DNA of 64,000 nt. Origin: Eisenbergiella porci (lineage in GTDB: Bacteria > Bacillota > Clostridia > Lachnospirales > Lachnospiraceae). Numbering within the stretch: the stretch's first letter is position 1; the number at the start of each line of letters is the position of its first letter. Under the pieces are notes generated by a model that searched no databases, was not told where the DNA came from, and worked only from the letters and a program-made list of their open reading frames with translations. The stretch covers positions 1 through 64,000 of the forward strand of contig NZ_VUMI01000029.1 of the NCBI RefSeq assembly GCF_009696275.1, written 5' to 3'. The translations under genes and the position numbers were made by a program. Below, piece after piece: positions 42,102-50,279 of the stretch.

Positions 42102-42942
42102 CCGTTGTTTCCACCTCCTGTTCCTCCGCGCCCTCTGCGGGTTGCCCACCGTCAGCACCGTCAACGGGGGCCTCCGGCTGGTTGCTCTCGTCTCCAGCCT
42201 CCGGCTCGGCAAAGAAGGCGTCCTGCGCCGCCAGGAACTTTTCGGCATTGGCACGGGCGCCCCGGTAGACAAAGGCCAGGTGGAGGCTGTTGGATTCCTC
42301 CAAATGAGCTAAAAGCTGGGCCTGTTCGCTGTTCACCAGCAGGGTGATGGTGGCGGGCAGGGTTTCCTCCGGGTTTTCTTCTTCCTCATTTTCCACCGGC
42401 GCCTGATATTCCTTGTCCGCGCCAGAACTCTGGGTGGCGGCAAGGACCTCCACATATTTCAGCTCCGGGGGCTGGGTGGTTTCGCCGGTGTCCTTGTCGG
42501 TGGCAAAGAGCATGATAATATCGCCCGCCTCCACCTTACCGGAACCGCCCTTGGCAAAGGTGGGGATGGTGACGGAGATCGCAACCTTGGAACCATTCAG
42601 ACGGGTCAGATACTCATACTGTGTCAATGGCTCCGAGGACAGCCACGCCGTGTTCACATCGGTATATTTCCGCAGCTCCACATCGGTGTATCTTCCCACC
42701 ACCTCATCCAGCGAGGTGGCGATACTGCCCTCCATGCCGGAGGCCCCTCTGGTGTAGACCTCCACCATGTCCGCCGTGATGTATGTCCCCCGTGGGATCA
42801 CCTCGGCTTTTACCCGGACGGCCTCCGTCTGGGCTTTAAGTCCCTCGTTGAAAAGCGGCGTGATTCCAAAGCAGACCAGGACTGCCAGCAGGATGCACAC
42901 CGCGCCGATGACTGTCCGGCTCCGAAAAATGTTCTTGTTCAA
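42091..42942 (-). CDS. cpaB: CpaB/RcpC-like pilus assembly protein (SAF domain)
   Basis: A 283-residue protein with an N-terminal membrane helix (VIGAVCILLAVLVCFGITPL), a SAF domain (VIPRGTYITADMVEVYT) and a second beta domain (VAISVTIPTFAKGG, GDIIMLFATD), ending in a long acidic tail. CpaB/RcpC forms part of the periplasmic or outside conduit of Tad systems. The start is TTG, 7 bases after GGAGG. Confidence 0.82.
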   Translation of the reverse strand: MNKNIFRSRTVIGAVCILLAVLVCFGITPLFNEGLKAQTEAVRVKAEVIPRGTYITADMVEVYTRGASGMEGSIATSLDEVVGRYTDVELRKYTDVNTAWLSSEPLTQYEYLTRLNGSKVAISVTIPTFAKGGSGKVEAGDIIMLFATDKDTGETTQPPELKYVEVLAATQSSGADKEYQAPVENEEEENPEETLPATITLLVNSEQAQLLAHLEESNSLHLAFVYRGARANAEKFLAAQDAFFAEPEAGDESNQPEAPVDGADGGQPAEGAEEQEVETTDVE

Positions 42943-42960
42943 TTTGATACCTCCACTTGT

Positions 42961-43407
42961 TCAGATTTGAAGTGCAAAAGCAGTCAGCCAGTAGGCGGAC
43001 ACGCCTCCGAAGCAGAAAAAAGGGGCCAGGGGCAGGCGCACCGCAGACAGCGGTTGTTTTTGTAAACGACATTCCACCAGCCCGACAAGCGCCGCCAGCG
43101 AGAGGGAAAGGACGGCCTGTATCAGCCCCGGCCACACGCCCAGGACAAATCCGCAGGCCTCCATCAGCTTCACATCACCGCCGCCGATGGCAAACCCGTC
43201 CCGTTTTATCAGGACCGCCGCCAGCAGGAAAGGGCCGCCGACCAGAAACAGCCCCGCCACAGAAGCGGCAGGGCGGAATCCGATCAACCCGCACAGCAGG
43301 AGCAGGGCCGGGATCAGGTTTGGTATCTCCCGGTTTCGCATATCCCACACAGCGGCGGACAGGAGCAGCAGGCCGAACAGAGTGCCCTTGACCATGAGCG
43401 GCGTCAC
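42961..43407 (-). CDS. A24-family prepilin peptidase (TadV/CpaA-like)
   Basis: A 148-residue polytopic membrane protein with both catalytic aspartates of A24 aspartic peptidases: VWDMRNREIPN near residue 20 and AIGGGDVKLMEA near residue 75. It cleaves prepilins of the Tad cluster. The start is GTG, 7 bases after GGGAGG, and overlaps the stop of the DUF3848-like gene. Confidence 0.88.
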   Translation of the reverse strand: MTPLMVKGTLFGLLLLSAAVWDMRNREIPNLIPALLLLCGLIGFRPAASVAGLFLVGGPFLLAAVLIKRDGFAIGGGDVKLMEACGFVLGVWPGLIQAVLSLSLAALVGLVECRLQKQPLSAVRLPLAPFFCFGGVSAYWLTAFALQI

Positions 43408-44114
43408 CGCTCAACCTCCCCGGCAGGTTCCAGTCCAGTGTCGTTCAGTTCGTCCCCATGAAGATCGTAAAAGTCCTTCATTTCCACAGGCGGCTCCCCA
43501 TTGACATGGAACGCGCAGCGGCGGAGATCCGCCGCCTGTTTCGCCACTGTTTTCTCCACTGTTCCCCGGATGCTGTCCCAAAAAGAAAAATTATTGTCCA
43601 TCCATTCCGTATATAGGGCCGCAAGAGGCTGAGGATAGGTCAGCAGGGTGTCGGTTTCCCATTCATCCAGTCCTTGCTCCAACTCTCCGAGAAATTCTTC
43701 CTTGATGACCTTTTCATAAGCGTGATCCAATATTTCTTCTGGCGGCAGAGCGGCGATTTCCTCCATGCGGGCGTCAAATTCCGCCTTGGCCCGGTCGTAG
43801 AGTAGACCAGCCCGATACTCGGCGCCCTTGTCCTGAAGAAAGTAATAGACCACCTCGCTGATGTTCTCCGGGTTCATACAGCGGTCCGGGACGGGCGTAT
43901 TTCGGAAAGCCCACGCCTGTTCCAGCACATTCTCCATCGCCAGAAGCATATCCCGCTGCGTATCACTCAAGGGACTGTTCTCCAATTCGCTTTTCATGGC
44001 AAGCATCCCCTGAATCCGCGTAAAATAGGGATCGTTGGGCGCCAGTTCCTCCAGCGGTCTGGCCGCCCGGCGGATTTCTTCGTCCAGTTTATCTTTCAGT
44101 TTTGCTTGCTCCAG
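43404..44114 (-). CDS. DUF3848-like protein, possible CTG start
   Basis: A 236-residue helical protein if begun at the CTG at 44114 (LEQAKLKDKLDEEIRRAA...). This CTG sits 8 bases after GGAGG, directly behind an in-frame TAA. No ATG, GTG or TTG occurs until residue 37 (ATG at 44006), where there is no good ribosome site. The first 36 residues read as real protein, so a CTG start or a recent ATG-to-CTG change is likely. The rest (VVYYFLQDKGAEYRAGLLYD) fits DUF3848 ICE proteins. Confidence 0.6.
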   Translation of the reverse strand: MEQAKLKDKLDEEIRRAARPLEELAPNDPYFTRIQGMLAMKSELENSPLSDTQRDMLLAMENVLEQAWAFRNTPVPDRCMNPENISEVVYYFLQDKGAEYRAGLLYDRAKAEFDARMEEIAALPPEEILDHAYEKVIKEEFLGELEQGLDEWETDTLLTYPQPLAALYTEWMDNNFSFWDSIRGTVEKTVAKQAADLRRCAFHVNGEPPVEMKDFYDLHGDELNDTGLEPAGEVER

Positions 44115-44132
44115 TTAAACCACCTCCTTCGG

Positions 44133-44228
44133 TCAGGCATACAGCCCGAAATAAAGAAGGATGGCGGTCAGGCCGACCGCCATCCCAATCACCAGGGGCC
44201 ACGGGTTCCATCCTTTTTGAAACATCAT
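44133..44228 (-). CDS. 31-residue membrane peptide
   Basis: A small ORF (MMFQKGWNPWPLVIGMAVGL plus TAILLYFGLYA) with one membrane helix. GGGAG lies 5 bases before the ATG, and it is in tandem between the Dcm and DUF3848-like genes. A similar 32-residue peptide lies at 62204-62302. Confidence 0.5.
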   Translation of the reverse strand: MMFQKGWNPWPLVIGMAVGLTAILLYFGLYA

Positions 44229-44230
44229 TT

Positions 44231-45652
44231 TTACTCCCCCTGTTCCAACGCCTCCTGAGCGGCGAGAATCTGCCTGCCCACGGCATAGACCACTTGAATG
44301 GTCACAGAGTTCCCCGCCTGCCGGTAGAGCTGATTGTCGCTGTTGACCGCCCGCGCCCGGTCAAACATTTCATCGGTAAAGCCTTGCAGCCGCCAGCACT
44401 CACGGGGCGTCAGCCTGCGGATCAGGCCGCACCCCGCAAACGGCGTCCCCTGATTGCAGGAGGTTTCCAGAGTGCCGGTGCAATCCTTTCCGACACGCCC
44501 ACGCCTTGTCCGGCTATCCGGGAACGCCAGATTGATGCTGTCCCCGCAGCGGGCAACCGCATAGCCCTGTTTTGTGGCTTCCCGAATGTGCATACCGTGA
44601 GGGCATTTTTCGCAGTCCTGAAAGACAACGCCGTGGCGATCCTGTGTCGTAAGGGTAAAGGCTGGTTCTCCGCACTCCTTGATCCGCCGCCCATTCTGCT
44701 TTTTTTCTTCCCGTTCTGGCGTAACGACAGCGCGGCAGCCGTAGAACACACCGGAATTGTCGCCGCTCCGGTTGGTGATCCCGCTGTTATACTTGGCCTT
44801 GATGCACCGGGCATGGCTCGTCAGCTTGGGATTGCCATTACAAAGATCCACAAAGACTGCATTTTGTGTCTGATTTCTATTGATTCCACGAGTATCGCTG
44901 GCATTAAGACAGTGGGCTACCTCTAATTCCTTATCTACTCCTTTTTTCCGATTATACCCCACACAATACAGCCCTGTCTTTCCGCCCCAGCCGCCGGATT
45001 GGGCGGCCATCGTGACGCTGATACCAGACGGGTCGTACACCCGCTGGCCCTGCATCCCGCCTATGAGTTGGACAAGAGCTTTTCCACGGCCCGCTGGGAC
45101 AGGAAATACTTTTGGTCCACTTCCGGCTCCAGGATGTCGGCAAGCGACAAGGTAGACCCGCTCTCTGTTTTGAGGGGGGCCGAAATCTTTTGTATTGAGA
45201 AGTCCGTACTCGATATGGTAGCCGAGTGAGGCCAGCGTATCGAGTACGGCCGCAAAGTCCCATCCTCCATGAATGGACAGGAGATTCTTAACATTTTCAA
45301 GGACAATCCATGTGGGTCGATTTTCAGGACTTTGGCCTTTGACGAGTTCAGCAAGCGTAAAAAAGAGTCCGCTTCTTGCTCCGTTAATCCCCCGCTGACG
45401 GCCGCTGACCGAAATATCCTGACATGGGAATCCCGCTGCCCACAGGTCTGCTCTGGGGAGTTCTGCGGGGGTGACTTTTGTGATGTCGGCTGCATACCAT
45501 TCATCCTCCTTCACACTATGAATGGCTCTGTAACTGCGGTCGGCATACTTGTCAATCTCACAATGCCCCACACAGCGCATCCCGCATAGCTCAAAGCCCT
45601 TGCGGAAACCGCCGATGCCGGAAAAGAAGTCAAGGAATGTCATCTGCGCCAT
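44231..45652 (-). CDS. C5 cytosine DNA methyltransferase
   Basis: A 473-residue cytosine-5 methyltransferase with the motifs in order: FLDFFSGIGGFRKGFEL (SAM binding), AGFPCQDISVSG (catalytic cysteine), ENVKNLLSIHGG, GPPQNRERVYLVA and a C-terminal RQAGNSV. A long target-recognition region separates the last two. No partner restriction enzyme is seen, so it is probably a protective orphan methylase. ATG at 45652 follows GAGG by 6 bases. Confidence 0.93.
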   Translation of the reverse strand: MAQMTFLDFFSGIGGFRKGFELCGMRCVGHCEIDKYADRSYRAIHSVKEDEWYAADITKVTPAELPRADLWAAGFPCQDISVSGRQRGINGARSGLFFTLAELVKGQSPENRPTWIVLENVKNLLSIHGGWDFAAVLDTLASLGYHIEYGLLNTKDFGPPQNRERVYLVACRHPGAGSGPKVFPVPAGRGKALVQLIGGMQGQRVYDPSGISVTMAAQSGGWGGKTGLYCVGYNRKKGVDKELEVAHCLNASDTRGINRNQTQNAVFVDLCNGNPKLTSHARCIKAKYNSGITNRSGDNSGVFYGCRAVVTPEREEKKQNGRRIKECGEPAFTLTTQDRHGVVFQDCEKCPHGMHIREATKQGYAVARCGDSINLAFPDSRTRRGRVGKDCTGTLETSCNQGTPFAGCGLIRRLTPRECWRLQGFTDEMFDRARAVNSDNQLYRQAGNSVTIQVVYAVGRQILAAQEALEQGE

Positions 45653-45660
45653 CGGCAGCC

Positions 45661-46146
45661 TCACAGTTCCAACGCCATATCCTCATCAAGCTCTTTCTGT
45701 CCGTCGTTCTCCATTTGAGTGGTCGCTTCCTGTTCTTCCTCCAATTCCATCAGCTTCATAAAGATGGCGTTTACAGCACACGGATCAATCTCCGTGACAT
45801 ACCGGGTGGTCGGGTCAACATGGTTTTTATCCCTCGGCGTCCGGGCGTCTGGGAAATCGGTCTGTCCGGCCCGGTCAAGCACCGCCTGATCGAAACGGGA
45901 ATCCCAATCGGAAAACTGGATGGTGCGGGAGAGGACATAGATTGCCCGCTCCACACCGTAAAAGCGCACCAGCTCTCCAATGAAGGAATCCAATTCCCGG
46001 CTGTTCATGGCGGCCATGGCCTTGTCCTGAATGAAATTCCGGCAGTCCATGTTGATATTGTAGCTGTCGCACCAAAGAGCCGCCTCATTCCTGCGGCTGG
46101 CTTCTTCCAGCGACGGATAGTAAACGGGAATGGTTGCGTACATCAT
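45661..46146 (-). CDS. DUF3849-like protein
   Basis: A 161-residue protein (PVYYPSLEEASRRNEAALWC, RELDSFIGELVRFYGVERAI, VLSRTIQFSDWDSRF) that I associate with DUF3849, and ending MALEL. It starts at an ATG overlapping the PrgI stop, and the Dcm gene follows within a few bases. It is part of the transfer operon. The role is unknown. Confidence 0.7.
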   Translation of the reverse strand: MMYATIPVYYPSLEEASRRNEAALWCDSYNINMDCRNFIQDKAMAAMNSRELDSFIGELVRFYGVERAIYVLSRTIQFSDWDSRFDQAVLDRAGQTDFPDARTPRDKNHVDPTTRYVTEIDPCAVNAIFMKLMELEEEQEATTQMENDGQKELDEDMALEL

Positions 46147-46466
46147 TCAAGCCCCCATTCGTCCCCGTAGCGGTACGGGTAGATTTTCTGCCCGCGCAGG
46201 AAGCGAACCAGGTTCTGCACCTGATCCGCCACGGACAAATTGCTCTGATCCTTGGTGGTCATCATCACCGAGCCAAAGATACCGGCCAGCGCCAGGACTA
46301 CGGTGGTAGTCACATTGGCGGTAAACAGCCAGACCAGGGCGGCCACACCGCCCATCACCAGGGAACCAATCAACGCCTGAAAGAGCTGCTTTTTCCCAAA
46401 GCCTGTGAACAGCTCCGCCTCCGGCTTCACGCCCAGAGGGATATACAGTTTCAAATCCTCGTCCAT
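46143..46466 (-). CDS. prgI: PrgI-family conjugation membrane protein
   Basis: A 107-residue protein with two membrane helices (LIGSLVMGGVAALVWLF, VVLALAGIFGSVMM) and a C-terminal segment (NLVRFLRGQKIYPYRY) typical of PrgI, the VirB3-like inner-membrane component of Gram-positive type IV secretion. The ATG at 46466 has GGAGG 5 bases upstream. Confidence 0.82.
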   Translation of the reverse strand: MDEDLKLYIPLGVKPEAELFTGFGKKQLFQALIGSLVMGGVAALVWLFTANVTTTVVLALAGIFGSVMMTTKDQSNLSVADQVQNLVRFLRGQKIYPYRYGDEWGLE

Positions 46467-46475
46467 TCGCACCTC

Positions 46476-46685
46476 CTACGAGTAGTAATATAAAATCAGG
46501 TCTTTGATCTGCCAGATGGATTCCGCGATTACATAGAAAATCACGGTGTTGCGGGCGCGTTTTTTGTACTGCGCCGCCTGTTCCTCGGCGGCCGCCAGCC
46601 GCACCATGCAGTAGATAAATCTTGCCACGGCGCCCACGCGCACCAGCAGGATGATGGCCTTTGAAAGATCGTCCATTGTTACCAT
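46476..46685 (-). CDS. small membrane protein of the T4SS cluster
   Basis: A 69-residue protein with an N-terminal amphipathic or membrane helix (AIILLVRVGAVARFIYCMV), a basic middle (QYKKRARNTV) and a second helix (IFYVIAESIWQIKDLIL). It lies between VirB6-like and PrgI genes and is conserved in this ICE type by my recollection. No specific role is known. Confidence 0.6.
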   Translation of the reverse strand: MVTMDDLSKAIILLVRVGAVARFIYCMVRLAAAEEQAAQYKKRARNTVIFYVIAESIWQIKDLILYYYS

Positions 46686-46696
46686 CCGCCGTCACC

Positions 46697-47533
46697 TCAC
46701 TTTCCCATGCCCTTGACCATCTGCACCAGGCGCACGGAATGGTATGCGTTGTTGACGATGGCTCCGCCACCGCCGCCTCCAGTCGTAACGATGAACTCCT
46801 GAAGGAATTTCGGCGTCCGCACGGCCAGGATCATACAGGCCACGCCCCAGAAAATGTGCATATTCATCATCAGCCCCACGCCCAGCTTGGCGAGGGCGAT
46901 CTGGATAATCACCGAGAGGGCCGATTGAAAGAACTTGCTCATGTAGGGCTTGAATACGCCCTTGTCGTTGTCGATCAGGCCCACACAGGCCAGGGGCATC
47001 CCCACCCGCAAAATCAAAATCTCCAGTCCCCGCATAAGGAACTGGAAGTAGAGGATAAAGTACACGATGACGAACACCAGCCCAAAGATGGCGGTCACGA
47101 GGCCGAGCGTGGAGATACCGGACACCCAGCCCGCCCAATCGTAAGCGGTGGCAAGGCCGATAGCCTCCAGCATCTTGTCGCTCATTTCCCCCACAATTCC
47201 CGCAAGCCAGCCGTACATGGTGGGAAAACAGACCGCCACGGCCATCGCCTTGAAAAAGTTCGTCAGCAGGGCAATCGGTTCTTCATCCGCGTCGCCATCG
47301 GACCACAGCACATAGGTTTCAAAGCCCTTTTTGAGAAATTTCAGAATGATAAGCGACACGCCAAAGCCAAACACAATATCAAACAGGGCTTCAAACAGAT
47401 CAACACCGGCCAATGTGGACATATACTGCTCCGCGTACAGGGTCAGCGGCACAATGCCCTCCATCAGCCCGTCAATGTAGGCGATGGCTCCGTTAAGCAG
47501 GGCGACGATCAGCAGAACCAGAATATATTCCAA
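46697..47533 (-). CDS. VirB6-like (CD0415/CD1112-type) membrane protein
   Basis: A 278-residue polytopic membrane protein (YILVLLIVALLNGAIAYIDG, DIVFGFGVSLIILKFL, TLGLVTAIFGLVFVIVYFIL) ending in a glycine run (TTGGGGGGAIVNNAYHSVRL). It corresponds to the VirB6-like channel protein. The start is TTG, 10 bases after GGAGG. The frame extends further upstream, but into IS110 DNA, so the longer start is rejected. The insertion sequence sits just before its ribosome site and may have changed its expression. Confidence 0.8.
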   Translation of the reverse strand: MEYILVLLIVALLNGAIAYIDGLMEGIVPLTLYAEQYMSTLAGVDLFEALFDIVFGFGVSLIILKFLKKGFETYVLWSDGDADEEPIALLTNFFKAMAVAVCFPTMYGWLAGIVGEMSDKMLEAIGLATAYDWAGWVSGISTLGLVTAIFGLVFVIVYFILYFQFLMRGLEILILRVGMPLACVGLIDNDKGVFKPYMSKFFQSALSVIIQIALAKLGVGLMMNMHIFWGVACMILAVRTPKFLQEFIVTTGGGGGGAIVNNAYHSVRLVQMVKGMGK

Positions 47534-47559
47534 CCAGCGGCCACCTCCTATTACAATAT

Positions 47560-49160
47560 ATTTGGACAGGAAAGCCGGGCAGCCAGTCCGGCTTTCCCTC
47601 CATCTCGTGCCTAAGCTACAATGAGAGGAGCAACTGGCTGACCATCGCCTCCTTGGGCTTCTATGTCCGCCGGAAAGACTGTCAGTCATCCTCTTGTTGC
47701 AGCGTTCGATTTGAGCAGGTTGAACCACCGGATGCCGGGGAGTTCGCGTCACACAATAGATTGAATCGGCAGCGAGAAAAGATGGATTCCGGTTGCAGAT
47801 TCTTGGTATTGGAGGAATGTAAATGAACTGCGTTGGCATCGATGTTTCCAAAGGAAAAAGCATGATTGCCGTCATGCGCCCCTTCGGAGAGGTGGTGATT
47901 TCCCCCTTTGAAGTGCAGCACACCGCCAGTGAACTAAGCGAGTTGGCAAAGCTGCTCAAAAGCCTGGACGGTGAGACCCGTGTGGTCATGGAATCCACGG
48001 GCAATTACCATACACCAGTGGCTTGGCTGCTCCACGATGCAGGGCTTTATGTCTCCGTAGTCAATGCAATGCTGGTACATGACTACGGGAACAACAGTTT
48101 AAGACGAGCCAAGACAGACAAGAAGGACGCTGTGAAGCTGGCCAACTACGGGCTTGACCACTGGCTTACGCTGCTCAGGTATGTCCCGGAGGAAGATACC
48201 CGGCTACTTTTGAAAAACTGCTACCGGCAGTACCAGCAATATTCCAAGGTACAGACCATGTTGAAAAACAACCTGATTTCCTTGCTGGATGCCGTATTTC
48301 CGGAGGTCAATCGACTGTTCAATAGCTCCCCCCGTGCCGACGGAAGTGAAAAATGGGTGGATTTCGTCTCGACCTTCTGGCATTGCCGGTGCGTTTCAAC
48401 ATTGTCCCTCAAATCTTTTTCTGCCAGATACCTGAAATGGTGCAGAAAACATGGGTACTATTTCAGTCAGGAGAAGGCGTTTGAAATTCATTCCAAAGCG
48501 CAAAGCTGCATTAGCGTTATGCCCCGAAATGAGACAACCAAGCTCTTGGTCCAACAGGCAATTGCTCAGCTTAAGGCAACCTCTGCTGCACTCGCCGCAC
48601 TCAAACAGGAGATGCAGTCTTTGGCCGCTGCCTTGCCCGAATATCCCGTGGTAATGGAGATGTTCGGCGTTGGTTCTACGCTCGGTCCGCAGCTCATGGC
48701 TGAAATTGGCGATGTGCGCCGGTTCCACTCCAAAAAGGCTTTGGTTGCCTTTGCCGGCATTGACGCACCTCCTTGCCAGTCTGGCCAAATGGACATACAC
48801 AGCCGCAGCATCTCCAAACGGGGTTCCGCCGCTCTGCGCAGAACTCTGTTCCTTGTGATGGGCATTTATCTGCAAAGCGCCCCTTTGGACGAACCCGTGT
48901 ACCAATTCATGGACAAAAAGCGTTCCGAAGGAAAGCCTTACAAGGTCTACATGATGGCTTCTGCCAACAAGTTCCTGCGTATCTACTACGCCTCGGTAAC
49001 TGCTTATCTAAACACACTGGCGCGGATCTGATCTCATACTGAACACCTCTCTGGCCGACCGCCGTTTCAATTTTGGAGCGCTCAGCGGTCTGGCTTCGTG
49101 TGGCCTTTTTTCTGACTTGAAATCTTGAAATTCCTACTTGACTTTCATTAGCAGGTCTTT
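47560..49160 (+). mobile_element. IS110-family insertion sequence
   Basis: A plus-strand transposase gene interrupts a minus-strand operon between the VirB6-like and SpoVG-like genes. About 260 non-coding bases precede the transposase and about 130 follow. IS110 elements lack terminal inverted repeats, so the ends are approximate. In this family the 5' non-coding part can encode a bridge RNA. Confidence 0.75.
47823..49031 (+). CDS. IS110-family transposase
   Basis: A 402-residue DEDD recombinase. The N-terminal RuvC-like domain has GIDVSKGKSMIAV (first aspartate), VVMESTGNYHTPVAWLL (glutamate) and RRAKTDKKDAVKLANYG (last aspartates). The C-terminal transposase_20 domain has MEMFGVGSTLGPQLMAEIGD, ALVAFAGIDAPPCQSG and an SKRGSAALRRTLF serine region. 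All motifs are intact, so the element may be active. Confidence 0.92.
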   Translation: MNCVGIDVSKGKSMIAVMRPFGEVVISPFEVQHTASELSELAKLLKSLDGETRVVMESTGNYHTPVAWLLHDAGLYVSVVNAMLVHDYGNNSLRRAKTDKKDAVKLANYGLDHWLTLLRYVPEEDTRLLLKNCYRQYQQYSKVQTMLKNNLISLLDAVFPEVNRLFNSSPRADGSEKWVDFVSTFWHCRCVSTLSLKSFSARYLKWCRKHGYYFSQEKAFEIHSKAQSCISVMPRNETTKLLVQQAIAQLKATSAALAALKQEMQSLAAALPEYPVVMEMFGVGSTLGPQLMAEIGDVRRFHSKKALVAFAGIDAPPCQSGQMDIHSRSISKRGSAALRRTLFLVMGIYLQSAPLDEPVYQFMDKKRSEGKPYKVYMMASANKFLRIYYASVTAYLNTLARI

Positions 49161-49162
49161 CC

Positions 49163-49184
49163 GGGGGCGGCCGGGGCCGCCCCC
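49163..49184. repeat. GC-rich hairpin near the IS right end
   Basis: Perfect 10-base arms (GGGGGCGGCC and complement) with a 2-base loop lie 29 bases after the SpoVG-like stop on the minus strand. No T-tract follows on that strand. It may be a weak terminator or part of the IS end. Confidence 0.45.
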
Positions 49185-49212
49185 TTGTCGTGTGAATTGA
49201 AAACGGGGCGGA

Positions 49213-49497
49213 TCAGGCAGCAGGCGTCCCGCCGCCGTCCTCCGCCAGCGCCCGGTCATATTCAGCCAGCACCGCGGCGGACAGCTTCTCCCGCAGCTCC
49301 TTCGTCATGGGGAAGCACTGTTCCGTCCATTCGCCTTTTACATTCCTGCGGCTGGGCAGGGACACGAACATCCCTTTTTCACCTTCTACCACCCGGACAT
49401 TCTTCACCAGAAAGCAATCGTCCAGGATGACGCTGCACACCGCCCGCAGCTTGTCGGGGCCGGTCAGCATCCGTTTGATCTCCGCTCTGAACTCCAT
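49213..49497 (-). CDS. SpoVG-family protein
   Basis: A 94-residue protein of the SpoVG family (LRAVCSVILDDCFLVKNVRV, GMFVSLPSRRN, CFPMTKELREKLSAAVL). SpoVG proteins are small nucleic-acid binders, and copies are common in Clostridia ICEs. ATG at 49497 follows GGAGG by 6 bases. Confidence 0.85.
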   Translation of the reverse strand: MEFRAEIKRMLTGPDKLRAVCSVILDDCFLVKNVRVVEGEKGMFVSLPSRRNVKGEWTEQCFPMTKELREKLSAAVLAEYDRALAEDGGGTPAA

Positions 49498-49558
49498 AGA
49501 AAACCTCCTTGATAAAAAGTGCGGCGGGGCATAACGCCCCGCCGGTTCCCGCTGAACA

Positions 49559-49822
49559 TCAGCCCGCGTAATCGAACATATCCTTGATGCGCTGGGTAAT
49601 GGTGGGCAGCACGGTGCTGTCCACAATGAGGTAGAGGCCCGCCAGGATCAGGGCACCCAGGACAATGGAGATCAGCACCGTGATCGCCACATCAAGGGTG
49701 CCCTGCCCCTCACGGTTTGCCAGCGCCTCCTTCGTGCGGCCTGCCAGCTCACGGGCTTTCTGCTTGGCCGTCCAGATGGAAGTCATAGCCTTAACCTGAG
49801 TGTTGCGGATGAAGTTAGCCAT
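49559..49822 (-). CDS. DUF6133-like, prepilin-like small protein
   Basis: An 87-residue protein with a basic N-terminus, the motif NREGQGTLDVAITVL and one long hydrophobic helix (ISIVLGALILAGLYLIV), ending QRIKDMFDYAG. This resembles DUF6133 proteins of ICEs. The EGQG-then-helix layout matches the two pseudopilins at 36.7-37.6 kb, so it may be the major Flp-like pilin, cut by the A24 peptidase. It lies among T4SS genes. Confidence 0.65.
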   Translation of the reverse strand: MANFIRNTQVKAMTSIWTAKQKARELAGRTKEALANREGQGTLDVAITVLISIVLGALILAGLYLIVDSTVLPTITQRIKDMFDYAG

Positions 49823-49900
49823 AATTTTTTTCCTCCTATTGATGAATTGATTTATTTAGTAAGGCGTGGCAACCGCCTGTACTACGAAAAAAGCCCCGGC

Positions 49901-50263
49901 TCACTGATAGTAGCTGAGAATCAGGTTCAGGGTGGCGGAGCCTAAAACGGCGCCGATGCAGGACACCACCGCCACCACAATGCGGTTGTTCCACTTCTTT
50001 TGATCCATTTCGTCAGCCATGCCGCGCCGGATGCAGAAGTAGATGATAAGAAGGCCGGACACCACCGGGGCTAGGACCATGAGCCAAGTGGTCAGGTCGC
50101 CAATCAACTGCTCGGTGCCCGTCACGATCTGGCTGTCCTCCACACCGGCCGCATAAGCCGGTGCGGACATGAAAAAAGAGGCGGCAAGTGTGGAAAGACC
50201 GACACCCGCCGCCCGGACGGACTTACGAAGCCCGCCCATCGTCTGTTTCACTTTTTCTTTCAT
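49901..50263 (-). CDS. Maff2/VirB2-like conjugation membrane protein
   Basis: A 120-residue protein with an N-terminal signal-like segment (VGLSTLAASFFMSAPAYAAG) and two further helices (LTTWLMVLAPVVSGLLIIYF, RIVVAVVSCIGAVLGSATLN). This is the layout of TrbC/VirB2-like conjugative pilins and Maff2 proteins. The ATG at 50263 follows GGAGG by 5 bases; an earlier in-frame ATG lies inside the VirD4 end. Confidence 0.65.
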   Translation of the reverse strand: MKEKVKQTMGGLRKSVRAAGVGLSTLAASFFMSAPAYAAGVEDSQIVTGTEQLIGDLTTWLMVLAPVVSGLLIIYFCIRRGMADEMDQKKWNNRIVVAVVSCIGAVLGSATLNLILSYYQ

Positions 50264-50279
50264 CGAAACCTCCTGAAAT

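Noticed and set aside
47534-48004. N-terminal extension of the VirB6-like ORF
   Set aside because: The extension lies in the IS110 element, antisense to the transposase. The TTG at 47533 with GGAGG is the likely start.
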